A stretch of 64,000 bases of DNA, taken from contig JABVXV010000066.1 in the NCBI GenBank assembly GCA_013365325.1, positions 124,001 to 188,000 of the forward strand, written 5' to 3'. The stretch is from Dipetalonema caudispina. Taxonomy: Eukaryota; Nematoda; Chromadorea; Rhabditida; Onchocercidae. Positions within the stretch are counted from its first letter, which is position 1. The number at the start of each line of letters is the position of its first letter. The notes under the pieces were generated by a model, which saw only the letters and a list, made by a program, of their open reading frames with translations, did not search any database and was not told the DNA's origin. Positions 47,880-62,373 of this stretch are shown here, one piece after another. A program made the translations under genes and the position numbers.

Positions 47880-50190
47880 ATGAAAACTGGCTATTATGCT
47901 GTTGCTCGAGGTCGTTGCACTGGAGTCTACAAAACTTGGCAGGAATGTGAAAGACAAGTAAAAGGGTATCGAAACGCTAGGTTGGTGCTTCTCCTTTAAT
48001 ATAAGTTGTTAAAATATATGCAATAATGATTATGATGTCATTGGACTAGGCAAAACCATTCAGATCATGGTAAAACTCTTTTATTCCAGCAATTTTCGAT
48101 CTTATTCTGCTATAGTCAAGTATTGGTTAAGCGATTAAGTAGCTGTGGCATTGTCTTCATTTGCATGATTTTGAAATTAATGTAAATCAAAATGGTGTTT
48201 TAAGATTTTAAAAAGAATTTGCAAGATAATTTAAAAATAATTTAGTTACACTACTTTTAGATATAAAAAATTCGCTACCCAAAGTGATGCACTCGCTTTC
48301 CTTTTACAAAATAGCACCACTGGCCATGCAGGTATAAACTTCAACTTTATTCGATAAGACAATAACAAAAGATTTTTGTTAAATGAAAAGAGCTCTACCG
48401 ATAAGCGAGTATGGATGTTCAGTCAACTCTGCCTCGTGCTCAGAGGCAGCAGAGTGCTAAGAAAAAAAAAAAAAATTTTTATGCTGTAACAAACATATGT
48501 CCTCTACTTCCATGATCTTCCATTATAAAATTAGAAGTTAACAGTGTAAGAAAAACTACTAGGAGTTTTATATTCGTTTTTATCGAATAGGAAATGGGAA
48601 AAGCTCGCAATCTGGATTGTCTTCAGCAACAAAATTGAAGAAATTACCATCGTATGTTTTTACTTTACGTTTACATTTTTAATATTAGCCAAGTAAGTAT
48701 ATGCACTACTGGACTTATTGATTTCACAAGCTTTCAGTAAGCTAATAAAGCACCACTGAATGCTGTCTGTGAAAGATGAGATGCCAAATTTTGACAAATT
48801 ACGGATTGAAAGTTTGACTGTCGGCATCGCTAGTTCTTTAAAAGAGACATATGAAGGTTGAATTATTCTAGTGAATACCAGTGAGATGCTGAATTAGCAC
48901 TACAGTGGTGTTTCCAGGTATGGGCGTCATAAAGAGGGCAGACTCTCCTGATACTTGTACGAGACTTTCCTGTACCGCAAGTGAATTCGAAGAAAATGAA
49001 TATCATTAAATTGACTTTTTAGCTCGCAGTTAGCTTCCCAAGAGCAGAATATGTGGGAAGGAGTTCCTGTTGTGTATACAGACGGTGCTTGTTCATCTAA
49101 TGGTCGTGTTGGAGCTGCTGCTGGAATTGGAGTTTATTGGGGCGAACAGCACGTTGACAACGTTTCTGAACCACTCCTTAATGGATTACCTACGAATAAT
49201 AGGGCCGAACTTACAGCGGTCATAAGAGCTGTACAAACGGTAATCTTCATTTCTAGAGTTTCGATTTTAATATTTGTCGTTTTATATAGTGGGTATTGAA
49301 AATTCGATATTTCAAATCTTTAGAAGAAAAAGAAATGTTTATCTCATTTTTTTTCAGGCAATTCAACGAAGGTATCAAAAGCTTATTGTTCGTACAGATT
49401 CCAAACTTTTGATTAAAACGATGAATTCATGGATATATGGCTGGCGAAAGAATGGTTGGAAAACATCAAATGGCACAGCTGTCAAGAATCAAGATCTCAT
49501 TATTCAATTGAGTAACTTGCTCGAAAACATAAATGTTAGTAGATATTTTAAGAATATCAAAATACTATTTGCACAAAAGAGTAAATGATACTGTGATTCC
49601 AGATGGATTAAAATGTTGCAATAGCATATTACTGGTATTTATCATTAAGTGGAACTGCTGGAATTAGACAAGATTTCATATTTCCCTCTTTTTATACACA
49701 AAATATTTTGACCTGCTAAGAGCTCAAGCATATTTCAGAGTCACACGAATCTAAATCTACTGCACTCATGTTAGCTTACTAATACGATTAATAAGAATTA
49801 TCTTTTCTTTACTCCTCTTCTTCAGAGGTGTAGCTTAACGTTAAGACCAAAATATAAAATAACGATTGAGACACCCACATGGTATAAGCTTATGGTATTC
49901 AGCCAACTACACAGCTACTTGCAAACATATGTGTTTACTTAGAGGACTTTATAACAATGAATCGTAAACAGTCCAGAAGTATTCCAAGTAGGGTCGTTTG
50001 TTAGGTACTGAATATGATTGGAAGTTATAAAAAGAATTCTTGAAGTTCTATCCGTTATATGAGTACATGGTTCATATGATTTAAGGTACGTTTCGAACAT
50101 GTTGCTGGACATGCAGGAATATTTGGAAACGAAAAAGCAGACAAACTTGCCCGAGAAGGAGCAGTGTGCTATAGTCAAACCAAATCCTAA
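47880..50190 (+). CDS. rnh-1: Ribonuclease H1
   Basis: Endonuclease that cuts RNA in RNA:DNA hybrids, needed for R-loop removal and mitochondrial DNA replication. Exons: 47880-47980, 48261-48331, 48591-48651, 49023-49239, 49358-49534 and 50086-50190, 243 residues. An N-terminal hybrid-binding domain (YYAVARGRCTGVYKTWQEC, then RYKKFATQSDALAFL) is joined by a Ser/Lys linker to the catalytic domain. The active-site acidic set is complete: Asp98 (YTDGAC), Glu140 (NNRAEL), Asp164 (VRTDSKLL) and Asp228 (GNEKADKLA), plus the His of HVAGHAG. The basic protrusion with SWIYGWRKNGWKTSNG is of eukaryotic type. No mitochondrial leader is evident from this start. Confidence 0.95.
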
Positions 50191-50635
50191 TGATGTGAAG
50201 AAAGTGAGACAAAAGCTTAATATCGGTTTATTCACTTCGTTATAGTTTCTGTATAAAGTATTCTGTCTGCTCTAAATTGAACTTTATAATGCTGGGTTGC
50301 TACTCAACTAAAAAATTTCAGCAACACATTTTACTACCTAAGTAACTTTAGAACTCAGGATATAGCAATAACGGAAATACTATGCACTTTCAGCTCAATA
50401 TTTTGTCACTTCGCCAATCAACTACTATTTTTGTGACAAATAAATTAAATGAAGAAGGAAAGAAAATTTCGTAACACAAATATAGGAAACAAGAGATCAT
50501 ATGTATCGCAGAATAAAATGAATGCTTTTATTTATCAGGAAGAAGAAATACATTTAGGACTGATCGACCATAAAATAACACTGAGATTTCCTAAGTTAAT
50601 CAGTGCTTGTTGTGTATTTCTGTGCTAACAGTTCA
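50191..50635. other. Convergent intergenic region
   Basis: Between the RNase H1 stop (+ strand) and the DIMT1 stop (- strand). It should contain both 3' UTRs. Nothing else is seen. Confidence 0.6.
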
Positions 50636-52975
<2,340 letters not shown>

Positions 52976-53715
52976 AATGACTGAACTGAAATGCAGTTAG
53001 AAAAAAACTTGAAATTAGAAAAACGTTTCAGTAATAAAAAAGCTGCAACACGATAGGATTCACTGTAACCTTTTATGCAGAAAATCATTAATTTTGAGAA
53101 AATGAACCTCGTCTGTCTCTTCAGGCAAAAAAAATCCCTTTCATCGATTAAAAGTATATGAATCGACCCTTTCTTTTACAAGACAATCTATTCCTGAAAA
53201 ACAATATTAAAACGCATTGCCATGAGCTTTGCTAACATCCATAGACATCACAAAAAGTGACCCAAATACGTCATGAAAAGAAAGAAAGGACAAATCCTCA
53301 ACGTTATCCCACTAACTAAACTATCTTCAAAGAATATAACTGCTGGATGAATTAATTCCCAGGAGGTGTACTTCACCCTGAATCCTACAATTTCTTCACT
53401 ACGATCAGTTAATTAACCGGCAACAATACCACTACAAATAAATCACATACCTCAATCACCTGCCTTCTTTGAAAGGGTTTGCTAAATCTAAGGTGACGCT
53501 GAGTAACGATGATAGTCATTGTGTTACAATTGATGGCCAGTATGATCATCTTGTTCTCCCTCATTGATTGTTTTAATGTACATCTTTACCTATTAACTTC
53601 ATAATCATTAATAGTAATAATAATTTCATTCCTAACTTTAATTCCTTCCCATACCATCTCTCAATGCTATTGGATGTCTACTAAATATCTTCCACTTATC
53701 CATCCTTTTATTTTC

Positions 53716-53749
<34 letters not shown>

Positions 53750-56594
53750 ATTATATATCATTCGCTGATGAATATTATTCTTAATTACTATAGAATAAGA
53801 TATTATTAAATATATCGGTATATTATTATGCTTATATTAATGTAATTTATTTTATAGTTACTGTATTTACTCATACTTACAATTTTATGCAACAATTGGA
53901 AATTCTGATGAAAAATTTGAAAACAGAAAGAGGTCACTTCAAATGCAGTAAAAAGTGAGTGGAAATGTAGTAGTAGTAGAAATCGGTGATTATTTGGCTA
54001 TAGAATATACTGATTTTCAATAAATTGACATAAAAAGAAATAACATTTAACAAAGCTTATATAACTATCTTCAACTTTCGGAATGGGACATTTGGATTAA
54101 TGACCGCAACTATTACGTTTTATCTTAATTTCTATCGATTTATCAATGTGGTGTTTCAGCTAATTTCTCAGTTTGAAAAATAAAATGTCCAAAGAAACAA
54201 GGTACTATCGTTTCATCATCATTCACATCAACTGCTCTCTATAAAATACCATCTGAGTTTTGTCTAATTTCAGCTTATCACAATAAAGTCAAATAATAAT
54301 ACTCTCTAATACTATGCAAGTCCCTCATGATGACTAGGATTCATAAACGATCTTGGATTGTTCCTTGGGAACGTTTTCCACTCGATCTATCAAATTCTCC
54401 CGTCCAATTTACTGCATAATTAAGTTTTCATGTTTTTCATAGAATTTTAATTTATTTAGTGCAAAATGAATGATGTTTTAAGTATAAGTTTTTGAGTATT
54501 TTTAAATTGACAATAAATTGAAAACTTTCATGGTTAATGGAGGCAAAAGGGTGATTAAGTGATAGCTTGGAAAATTTCAAACTCTTGCCAGTTAGTTTGA
54601 GATTTTTTCTAGATTGTAAACAATGTTAAATTTTTCGTAATTTGTAAACAGCAGGAATATAAAAAGTGTTCGATATGATCAAGAAGCCTTGTGATAAAAC
54701 AAAAAAAAAAAAACAGTAATAATTACAATAAAAACTAAAATTAGATATATTACGAAAATAAAACAGAAAAAAAAAATTAAAATAATAAAATAAGGATATT
54801 AAATATGTACATATAAAGAAATATAACAATTCATAAACAAAGTACCCGGAATACTGTTATATAACAGTTTTTTCAAGGATCTCAACCCAAAAAATACGAA
54901 CGAAAAAACAAAAAGAAAATCTAAGGTGGAAAAAATGTAGCAAAAATTAAACATATAAAACTCAAAAATTTAATAATTTCAATAGAATAAGATAGCAAAT
55001 ATAATATATTATTAAATATAAATTTGCTTTGAGAGTTTGATTAATATATTTTAATATGAAACATTTATCTTTGCTCGCCTATATGCGAAAATTATTGATG
55101 ACTTTTTTGTGATATAAGAACTAAATTTAACTGCCAACCACAAAATCAGAGAGAGGATGAATGTGCTTGCTGCATTTCGTCCAACGAAGTTAATCAAAGT
55201 CAATATTCTTGAAAACATTCATCTCGTCAAGTATTCTAGAGTTCCCATTTGTTTCAGAATCTTTTGCTTTCAAAAATTACATTCACATTTTGCAGTAACT
55301 TCTAGCTTTTGTATGATTAAAGTATATTAGATCAGATCAGATTGTACAGGTGATCTTATCTCAGCTTATCACTTCATATCACATATTATCACTTACTGAA
55401 GAGTCATATATGTTATTCTTTTTCAAGTAGCCTATCTTGATTAAATATATTTGACGAAATGATGTAAAACCAATGATATCATTGCTATCATCTCCCTCGT
55501 TCAACTAGGCAGCAGTTGTTGATGAATGAAGGAAGCTGTTTGAATTTTTAAGTTGCAGAGAGATTTAAGCTAACTAAAGTAACAATAACGATGTGTAAAG
55601 GGAATGTAAGTCTGAAAAGCAGACTAAAGAGTGAACCGTGATGATAAAAATGATACAGCAGAGAGAGGAAGATTGCGATGGATCGAGCGTTGTAGCACCA
55701 ATTAACTGCTCCGAAATATATATTATAAATATATCCGCCTTTTTGTCTTATTCATATACAACCGATACTACAAATTATCATACTTTTGCTTGATTACATA
55801 CAATAATCCATCAATGACCATTTGTTTTTATCATTCATTTCTATTCGATAATATGAATTCTTTGTTGCAAAATTTGTGACCTTTTTGTAGCACTTCTCCT
55901 ACCATCTATAGAATTGTAGTGCATAGAGATATGATATGAGATTTATCACTTTAAAATATACCGCTCTTTATCAAATACTAAATGGCACTATTTTTATTAA
56001 GACTGTTGTTAATTACTTGTTGAATAATTAAATCATTTATTATTAATTCGAAATTATTTTTTTCTGTTTAATTTCATGGATTTTGATTTCTTTCAAATGA
56101 ATCAAATAACTGTTCAATCCTATTTTCTTCTCTCCTTTTGACTTAATGTTTCTTCGTTTTTTTGTAGTACAAAAAAACGAGGTATAACTAATATATCTTT
56201 CCATCCAGTATTTACCATATATCTGTAAGTACTACTATGTGGTATATTCTCGCACGTATATACAAGTTATCTTTTTATTCAATTTTAGGCATGACTTAAA
56301 ATCGGAAATTAAATGCGGATTAAAGTCTATCTTTAATTATGTTTTGGATAAAAAAAAAGACCGATTTGAAAATTTATCTTTGCTTTTGTGATTTTTCTGT
56401 ACACCAAACGATCGTCCAAAGATTCCAAATGATTAGGATAACATATCCTGAAAAGAAAAGATTGCACATAGCGGGGTCTTCATGATTCGAAGATGATTTC
56501 CCGTTTATGGTGTAGTATCTCATGTTAAGTTGAAATAAATTGCTACAAATCAAGGAAATGCATTCCATCTACAATGATAATTGAATCTTTTCAG
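52976..56594. other. Long AT-rich divergent intergenic region, no gene seen
   Basis: About 3.6 kb between DIMT1 (- strand) and sarcoglycan (+ strand). It includes an uninterrupted run of 31 A (53718-53748) and very A-rich blocks near 54700-55000 that create phenylalanine/tyrosine-rich nonsense frames on the minus strand. Promoters of both genes must lie here, but no specific element is recognisable. Confidence 0.55.
53718..53748. repeat. Poly(A) tract, 31 A
   Basis: Uninterrupted homopolymer in intergenic DNA, preceded by pyrimidine-rich sequence. No target-site duplication or retrogene is recognisable next to it. The length may be an assembly estimate. Confidence 0.9.
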
Positions 56595-58938
56595 ATGAAC
56601 ACCGATGTGATCAATCGTCTTCCACTATATCAACGAGCTGCTGAACCAGTTTGGGGTCGTAGTGGCTATGATTTTAATCGTTCACCTCCACCATTACAAG
56701 GTGCTATTGTGCCGCCATATTCCACTGCTGTTATTCATTCTGGTGCTAAACCACCTACAGAATCTAATATTTACAGGTAAAACTTCATATAGTTATAAAT
56801 TACTCTTTAGATAGCAAGAAGTAGATAAAAAGTTAAATAAAATATCAAATTTATCCCAGAAATCGTTGATAAGTTATTGATACATTTAACGGCTGCGATC
56901 AAGCTATACAAATTACTAACAGTTTGACTAATAAGATTTGATGAACGATTAATACACCAATATCTTTTGGTTATCCAAAAAGTAAGTATTTGAAATGGCT
57001 ATATTGATTATTTCCATTGATGAATTGTCTCATTTCATGCTAAATTGTGGAATTGAAAAAAAAAGCCAAAATTTTTGATAAATTTTCGAGAAAGATGTTA
57101 GTGTTTCTTCATAGTAATTATTATACTTTAGTCATTAAAAATCAATCTTTAACTATTACAACTATTACTAATACTTTTAATATGAGACAGATGTAATCTT
57201 TATGGGTTTTAGGGTTGGCGTTTATGGTTGGCGAAAACGATGTTTATATTGTTTCATTTGCACACTTACCGTTGCTGTCATATTAAATTTAGCGCTAACT
57301 GTATGGATTGTGTCTGTTCTCGATATTTCTACGGTACGTTCTCGTCTTTCACATATTACTCTTATTTATATCCTCCAGTCTATCGGGAATAATGCAGTTC
57401 GTATTTGTGATAACTCATAATCAATTGCCAAAAATATAAATATTGTATAAGCTAAGCTAAAAAAAAAATGCACCGATTTTATTTTTGCTTTATTTGACAC
57501 TTTTGTATACATTTACATATCATCCTCCTTACACTGTAGACTGGAATGGGTACGATGAAGATTGAAGATGATAGTATTCGAATAATGGGCGAAGCACAGT
57601 TTGATCGTCCCGTTCATTTTGCAGAGCTTTCTACGGCAGATGTGAGTTGAAACTTTTCCTATTTTATATAACGTTTAAAACTTTCTAAATAGTTTCTTTT
57701 TCTTTTTTTTTTTATTACCAATGTAAATGTCTTTCTTAAAATTCATATTAGATCCATAATTCTGAATTCAGTGGCTTTATTGTGGAAATGAAAGAAATTA
57801 AGCATTCGATGGAATTATAGAATGAAGCGTTAACAATCGATTCATACCGCGGTGTCTTCATAAAAGCTAGAAATATGTCTGGACATCAAACCGCCATGCT
57901 CAATATGTTCCACGATGGACGTATGGAGGCAGTATGTGATCGTTTTGAAATTTACGACAATTCCCGTAAATTACTATTTTTCGCTGAATCAAACGAAATT
58001 GGCTTCAAACTTGAAAATCTTCGAATACTTGGTATGCACTCATGTAGCTTTTAAGTTATGAATTCGAGACATTTTATTCATTTACTGTTGGTTGATTAGA
58101 AAATGTTCTGATTTAATTTAGTAGAAGAAAAGACAAAAAATAAGAAAAGTCAGCACGAATTTCAGATGACGGTGGAAGTGTTTTCGAAGGAGCTATACAA
58201 ACAGCCCTCATTCGTCCGGAATCTGATAGTCCTCTAAGGTTTGCTTATTGACAGTTCGGATATTATAAGCTTAATTGAATTTTTTGACTTAGATTTAATA
58301 GAGTCCAGTTAATGAAATTACAAAGAACAGACTGTTACAGTAAGTTTCGTGTTAATTTTGAAGTGATGATGATGATACCGTAATGATGCAAGACGTCACG
58401 CAATAATCCTTGAAACTTGCAAAATCACGCATCCAATTTTCAGCTGTAGCTAGAAGAAAGCACTGAGAAACTAAAAGTTAAACTAATGAAATAATGATGA
58501 TAGTAATGTACTCATTAAGTTCATAAGGAATTTTTTAGTTTGGAATCACCAACTAGAAATTTAAACCTAGAAGCTGGTCAAGATATTGAGATTACCAGTG
58601 GAGCTGGAGAAATTCAATTGTCATCCCTTCTTGATATTACCATAAATTCTAAACAGGTCAGTTAGTGCTATTCTATCAATTACTCCTCTGCGAATTAACT
58701 ATCAGCTCTAACAGCTGCGACCAGCAAATTCCGCATAGTGATATTTTCACCTTTTCATGATATGGAGATGTTGCAGGGTGAAGTCCGTCTTGAATCAAAC
58801 AGTATTGTAATGTCTGGATTACCAAGAAGTGAAGCTCGAGGGAATGCTCAACATCAATTATGCATATGCCAAAATGGACTATTATTTATGGCAGTGGTTG
58901 GAGCTGATTGTCGAGCAGATCGAGGCATTTGTGGTTAA
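56595..58938 (+). CDS. sgn-1: Sarcoglycan (delta/gamma/zeta type)
   Basis: Type II membrane glycoprotein of the dystrophin-associated complex, linking muscle membrane to the matrix. Exons: 56595-56776, 57213-57333, 57540-57641, 57821-58031, 58166-58238, 58539-58656 and 58777-58938, 322 residues. A proline-rich cytoplasmic N-terminus (PPPLQGAIVPPY) leads to the family's juxtamembrane VGVYGWRKRCLY and one transmembrane helix (about 71-96). The extracellular part has GTMKIEDDSIRIMGEAQF, RFEIYDNSRKLLFFA and SLESPTRNLNLEA, all matching delta-sarcoglycan. It ends with the conserved cysteine cluster (Cys298, 300, 314, 321). The start ATG lies directly after TCTTTTCAG, so trans-splicing onto the AUG or an unseen upstream exon are both possible. 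Confidence 0.94.
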
Positions 58939-59591
58939 CAGCTCACCTCAAACACTATCCATCTATATCCGTTTGGATTTGAAAATCACTCGACCATTCT
59001 ATTCATGTGTGCATTCCGATGTATCCATTGTATTTACATCCTTATCATTCTCTGCTCTCTTCCACTGATAACCTCTTCCTTTGATGACGATAAAGCAAGG
59101 GTTCAAACTGTTACCTATGAAAGTGAAATAAAAGAAAATGCCAACATTTAATGTAGTGCTATAGGAGATAACATTATTCTTCAGGCTTTCTCATATTGTG
59201 GGATTCAGGTCAAAGGACAAGAGTGTACTTTCTCTCATCACCACATTATATCAAGGTTAATAGGGGAGGAAACTGTCTCTTCCGTTATCATGGAGGGGTC
59301 ATACCTAACATCCCGTCCAGGTAATATCAGCCACTCCTCACCATGAAGGCCATCCGCGAATTCTTCATTTAATAGTTGGGTCAGTGAGCTCTTCTGTTAC
59401 ACGTTGCCACCTAGAAGAGAGGAAAGGGTATTTTACTGGTGAACGGGGCGGGGGTTAGTTTGATTTAGGGTATGGACAGGGTGGGGGTTTAATTTAATTT
59501 AGAATAATGTCCTCAGTGCGCATACTGTATGGTGGAGCTGATAGATTCGCTTCGCATCCATAAGTACATGGAGTAGTGCGTACATTACAGG
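58939..59591 (+). promoter_or_regulatory. Sarcoglycan 3' flank and photolyase upstream region with G-rich repeat
   Basis: GC content rises here. A segment 59210-59321 is open for 37 codons between an acceptor-like GGATTCAG and a donor-like CCAG|GTAATA, but its phase does not fit the photolyase exon downstream. At 59445-59487 there are five G runs (4, 5, 3, 3 and 5 G) within 43 bases, part of two imperfect copies of a unit of about 33 bases (GGGGGTTAGTTTGATTTAG and GGGGGTTTAATTTAATTTAG). An acceptor ACATTACAG ends at 59590, one base before the photolyase start codon. Confidence 0.4.
59445..59487 (+). repeat. G-run cluster (possible G-quadruplex) in a 33-base tandem repeat
   Basis: G runs of 4, 5, 3, 3 and 5 are separated by loops of 1 to about 13 bases, in an otherwise AT-rich genome, about 100 bases upstream of the photolyase start. 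The G-rich strand is the coding strand, so it would lie in the outron or promoter. Quadruplex formation is inference from run spacing; one loop is long. Confidence 0.55.
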
Positions 59592-62373
59592 ATGGAAAGC
59601 ACCCGCATACAACCTTTGAATAAACAAAATATTATCACGGGAAAGTATGTTCTTCTCCTGGCTCGCTGTATTCGTTCGCGACAATCACCGTCATTTTCAT
59701 TTGGATCCCAAAAGGCCAATGAATATGGTGTACCAATCCTTGTCACCTACATATATCAACCAGGCAATTTTCTACAAATTTTATCACCTTAATTGGACCA
59801 AGAGTTTCATAATTCATTGTGATTTTGAAATATTAATCACTCTTTCAGTGTTGTATTTCATTAATTTCTAATGAATCAATTATTTGTTGCAGATCGGTGT
59901 AATTTGGCACAACGGAAATTTCTTTTAGAAGGACTGAACTGTTTAGAAAATAATCTGTCGCGTTTGCATGCACCTTTGTTAGTTGTGAAAGCAAGCAATA
60001 ATCAAGAAGCCACAGAAATTATTTTGAAACTATCTGATAAAGCCTGTGAAGTGATCACAGATGCTGCTTATTTACGTGAAGATCGTAGGTTTGACGAAAA
60101 TCTTAACGACAAGCTTATAATGAAATGTCGCAGATTCACAAAAGTTGAAGGAAATGTCACTGTACCCGTGACGGTTAATATTTACTTTACATTACTTTTT
60201 TTAGACATTCTCTTACCAATCTTTTCTCTGTTATTACAGACTGTTCAAGACATATTTACAATTTAATTCTGTTTTTATCTCAGATCCTCAAAGAATTAGA
60301 TAATTTTTCATAGGAAATATCAAATTCTTTATTAAAAATAGAATGAGTATTAGCAATTCTAAAACTTAAGCGAGCTTTCAGGTCTTATGTAATAAGCCAG
60401 CTTATAATGCTAATACAATTCGGAAAGTGGCCTGGCATTTCCTTGACGGTTTTCTTCTTGAAAAATGGAATGTTACTCCAAAAATTCACTGTGAATCATG
60501 GAAAAGGTGCGCAATGGACATACTTACTGAGCTTTTTTTAGTAGTATAGTATATAGTATAGTCGTACGATCGATTTTATCAGCATAAATAAAAACAAAAT
60601 AATGTAATTAGACAAACACTAAACTTGTGCTGTGTTGTGCATTACAAAGCAGTGGAAATTTTCTTACATACCGGCTGACTAATCAATCATCAAAGATACT
60701 GGTTCAATAAGTGCAAAACTTGCATTGGTCAAAGATTACTGTTTTGTATACTTTACTGGTATTTCAGTATAGTAGAATATAACTTAGAATGTGCAGACGT
60801 TTTATCGGAATATGCTAGAGCTGTCGATGACTGCAAAACAAGCAGTACATTAGAAGGTGGCGAAGATGCTGCGCAGCAAGTCCTGGACTATTTCATTGCT
60901 AATAATCTAAGCAGATATGATAAAGAAAGGTTTGTTTCTTTTTGTATTAATAGGATTCAAATTTGAGAATTTTAGTATGGACTTCGCTTTTCATTCATCT
61001 GTTCGGTTGTTTGATTACACCAAATTTCTTTAACAGGAATATCCCGAATGGTGGAAAACAGAGTCTTCTCTCACCTTACCTCCATTTTGGCATGTTGAGT
61101 CCAATTATGATCGTTGCAAAGGTCAAACAGTCTAAAGCACCAAAATCTGCTAAGGGTAATTGTTCTATGAAATAAGCCATCTTTAACAAATTAAGTGTAT
61201 ATGACAAAAAAAATTTATTCTTAGCTTCTTTTTGTTAGAAAAGTTTGTTCATAACTTTTTTTTAAATGAATCGCATTTTCTACTTAGTGCTACCAAGGTT
61301 CAGCAAGAAATACGGTAACAGGATTTTCGTCCAGTAAAACTTCATATTTTGCACTTCAGATGCGTTTTTGGAAGAACTGGTTGTTCGGCGCGAGCTAGCG
61401 CATAATTTTGTTTACTACTACAGAGCCACTTACGATACAGTATGGTTTAGTTTGGGATAAAAAAAGTTTTGGTTGGTAATAGCAAACTCACTTACCAACC
61501 ACTGGGAAATCTAATTTGTTGCAATTTATTTTAGTTTGATTGCTTGCCAGAATGGGCAAAGAAAACGATGAATGAGCATCTTCTTGATAAACGAGAATAT
61601 GTTTATAGCCACAAAGAACTAGAAGAAGGACGTACACATGATATTTACTGGAATGCAGCACAATTTGAACTTGTTTTCACTCATAAAGTAACGAGCTTTC
61701 TTTTTTCAATTGTTTTCAAGAAACAGTTCAGTTTAGGATTCTTTCGTCGTTGTTGTGAATTACTGTTTTAAAATCCAATGTTTTTAATTCTGTTTACCCT
61801 CTGCAAAACTAATTAAAAATTACATCACGTATGAATTGCTTCTCTCTCACAGATGTCGGGTTATCTTCGCATGTATTGGGCGAAAAAAGTGATCGAATGG
61901 TCTCCTGATTATGATTGCGCTTACGCTTTTCTTATTGAACAAAATGATAAGTATGAATTGGATGGACGAGATCCTAATGGCTATTGTGGCGTTATGTGGA
62001 ATTTTGGCATGCACGATCGGGCTCATGCGGTCTGTATCCACCTCTTTACAACTGTAAAATACAATTTCACGCTAATGTTATTATGAAAAAAGGATGAATA
62101 CTAATATGCACTTGTTCGCTGCAGCATATACTCCAACCCTTGCTTGAATAAATATCTTTTCAGGAAAGACCAGTGTTTGGGAAGATTCGTTTTATGTGTG
62201 CGGATGGAATACGAAGAAAGTTCCGGAATCACATCGATGAGTATGTCACTATTAACTACAGACGTGCTGGTCGTACATTAGAACTAAGTAACCATACGCA
62301 ATCAAAAGCGACGAAAGCTTCAGAAGATTTTGAGCCAAAAATGAAAAGAATATGTAGAACTTTGAAGAAATAA
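59592..62373 (+). CDS. Class II CPD (deoxyribodipyrimidine) photolyase
   Basis: Flavoprotein that uses blue light to reverse UV-induced cyclobutane pyrimidine dimers. Exons: 59592-59763, 59893-60173, 60382-60506, 60768-60929, 61037-61155, 61360-61439, 61535-61687, 61853-62029 and 62164-62373, 492 residues, a normal length for class II. Class II hallmarks in order: an N-terminal Rossmann-type region (SQKANEYGVPILVTY), KFLLEGL, SLLSPYLHFG, ELVVRRELAHNFVYYY, THDIYWNAAQFELV, then MSGYLRMYWAKKVIEW and LDGRDPNGYCGVMWNFGMHD followed by AERPVFGKIRFM, lining the FAD pocket. Intron 1 begins with GC (CAG|GCAATT); phase and homology require it. The C-terminus adds a basic tail. No break is seen, so it looks functional. 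C. elegans, to my knowledge, has no photolyase. Confidence 0.94.

Noticed and set aside
54626..54829. Minus-strand Phe/Tyr-rich frame resembling a mitochondrial gene
   Set aside because: It is explained by A-rich low-complexity DNA; no mitochondrial protein or rRNA motif is visible.
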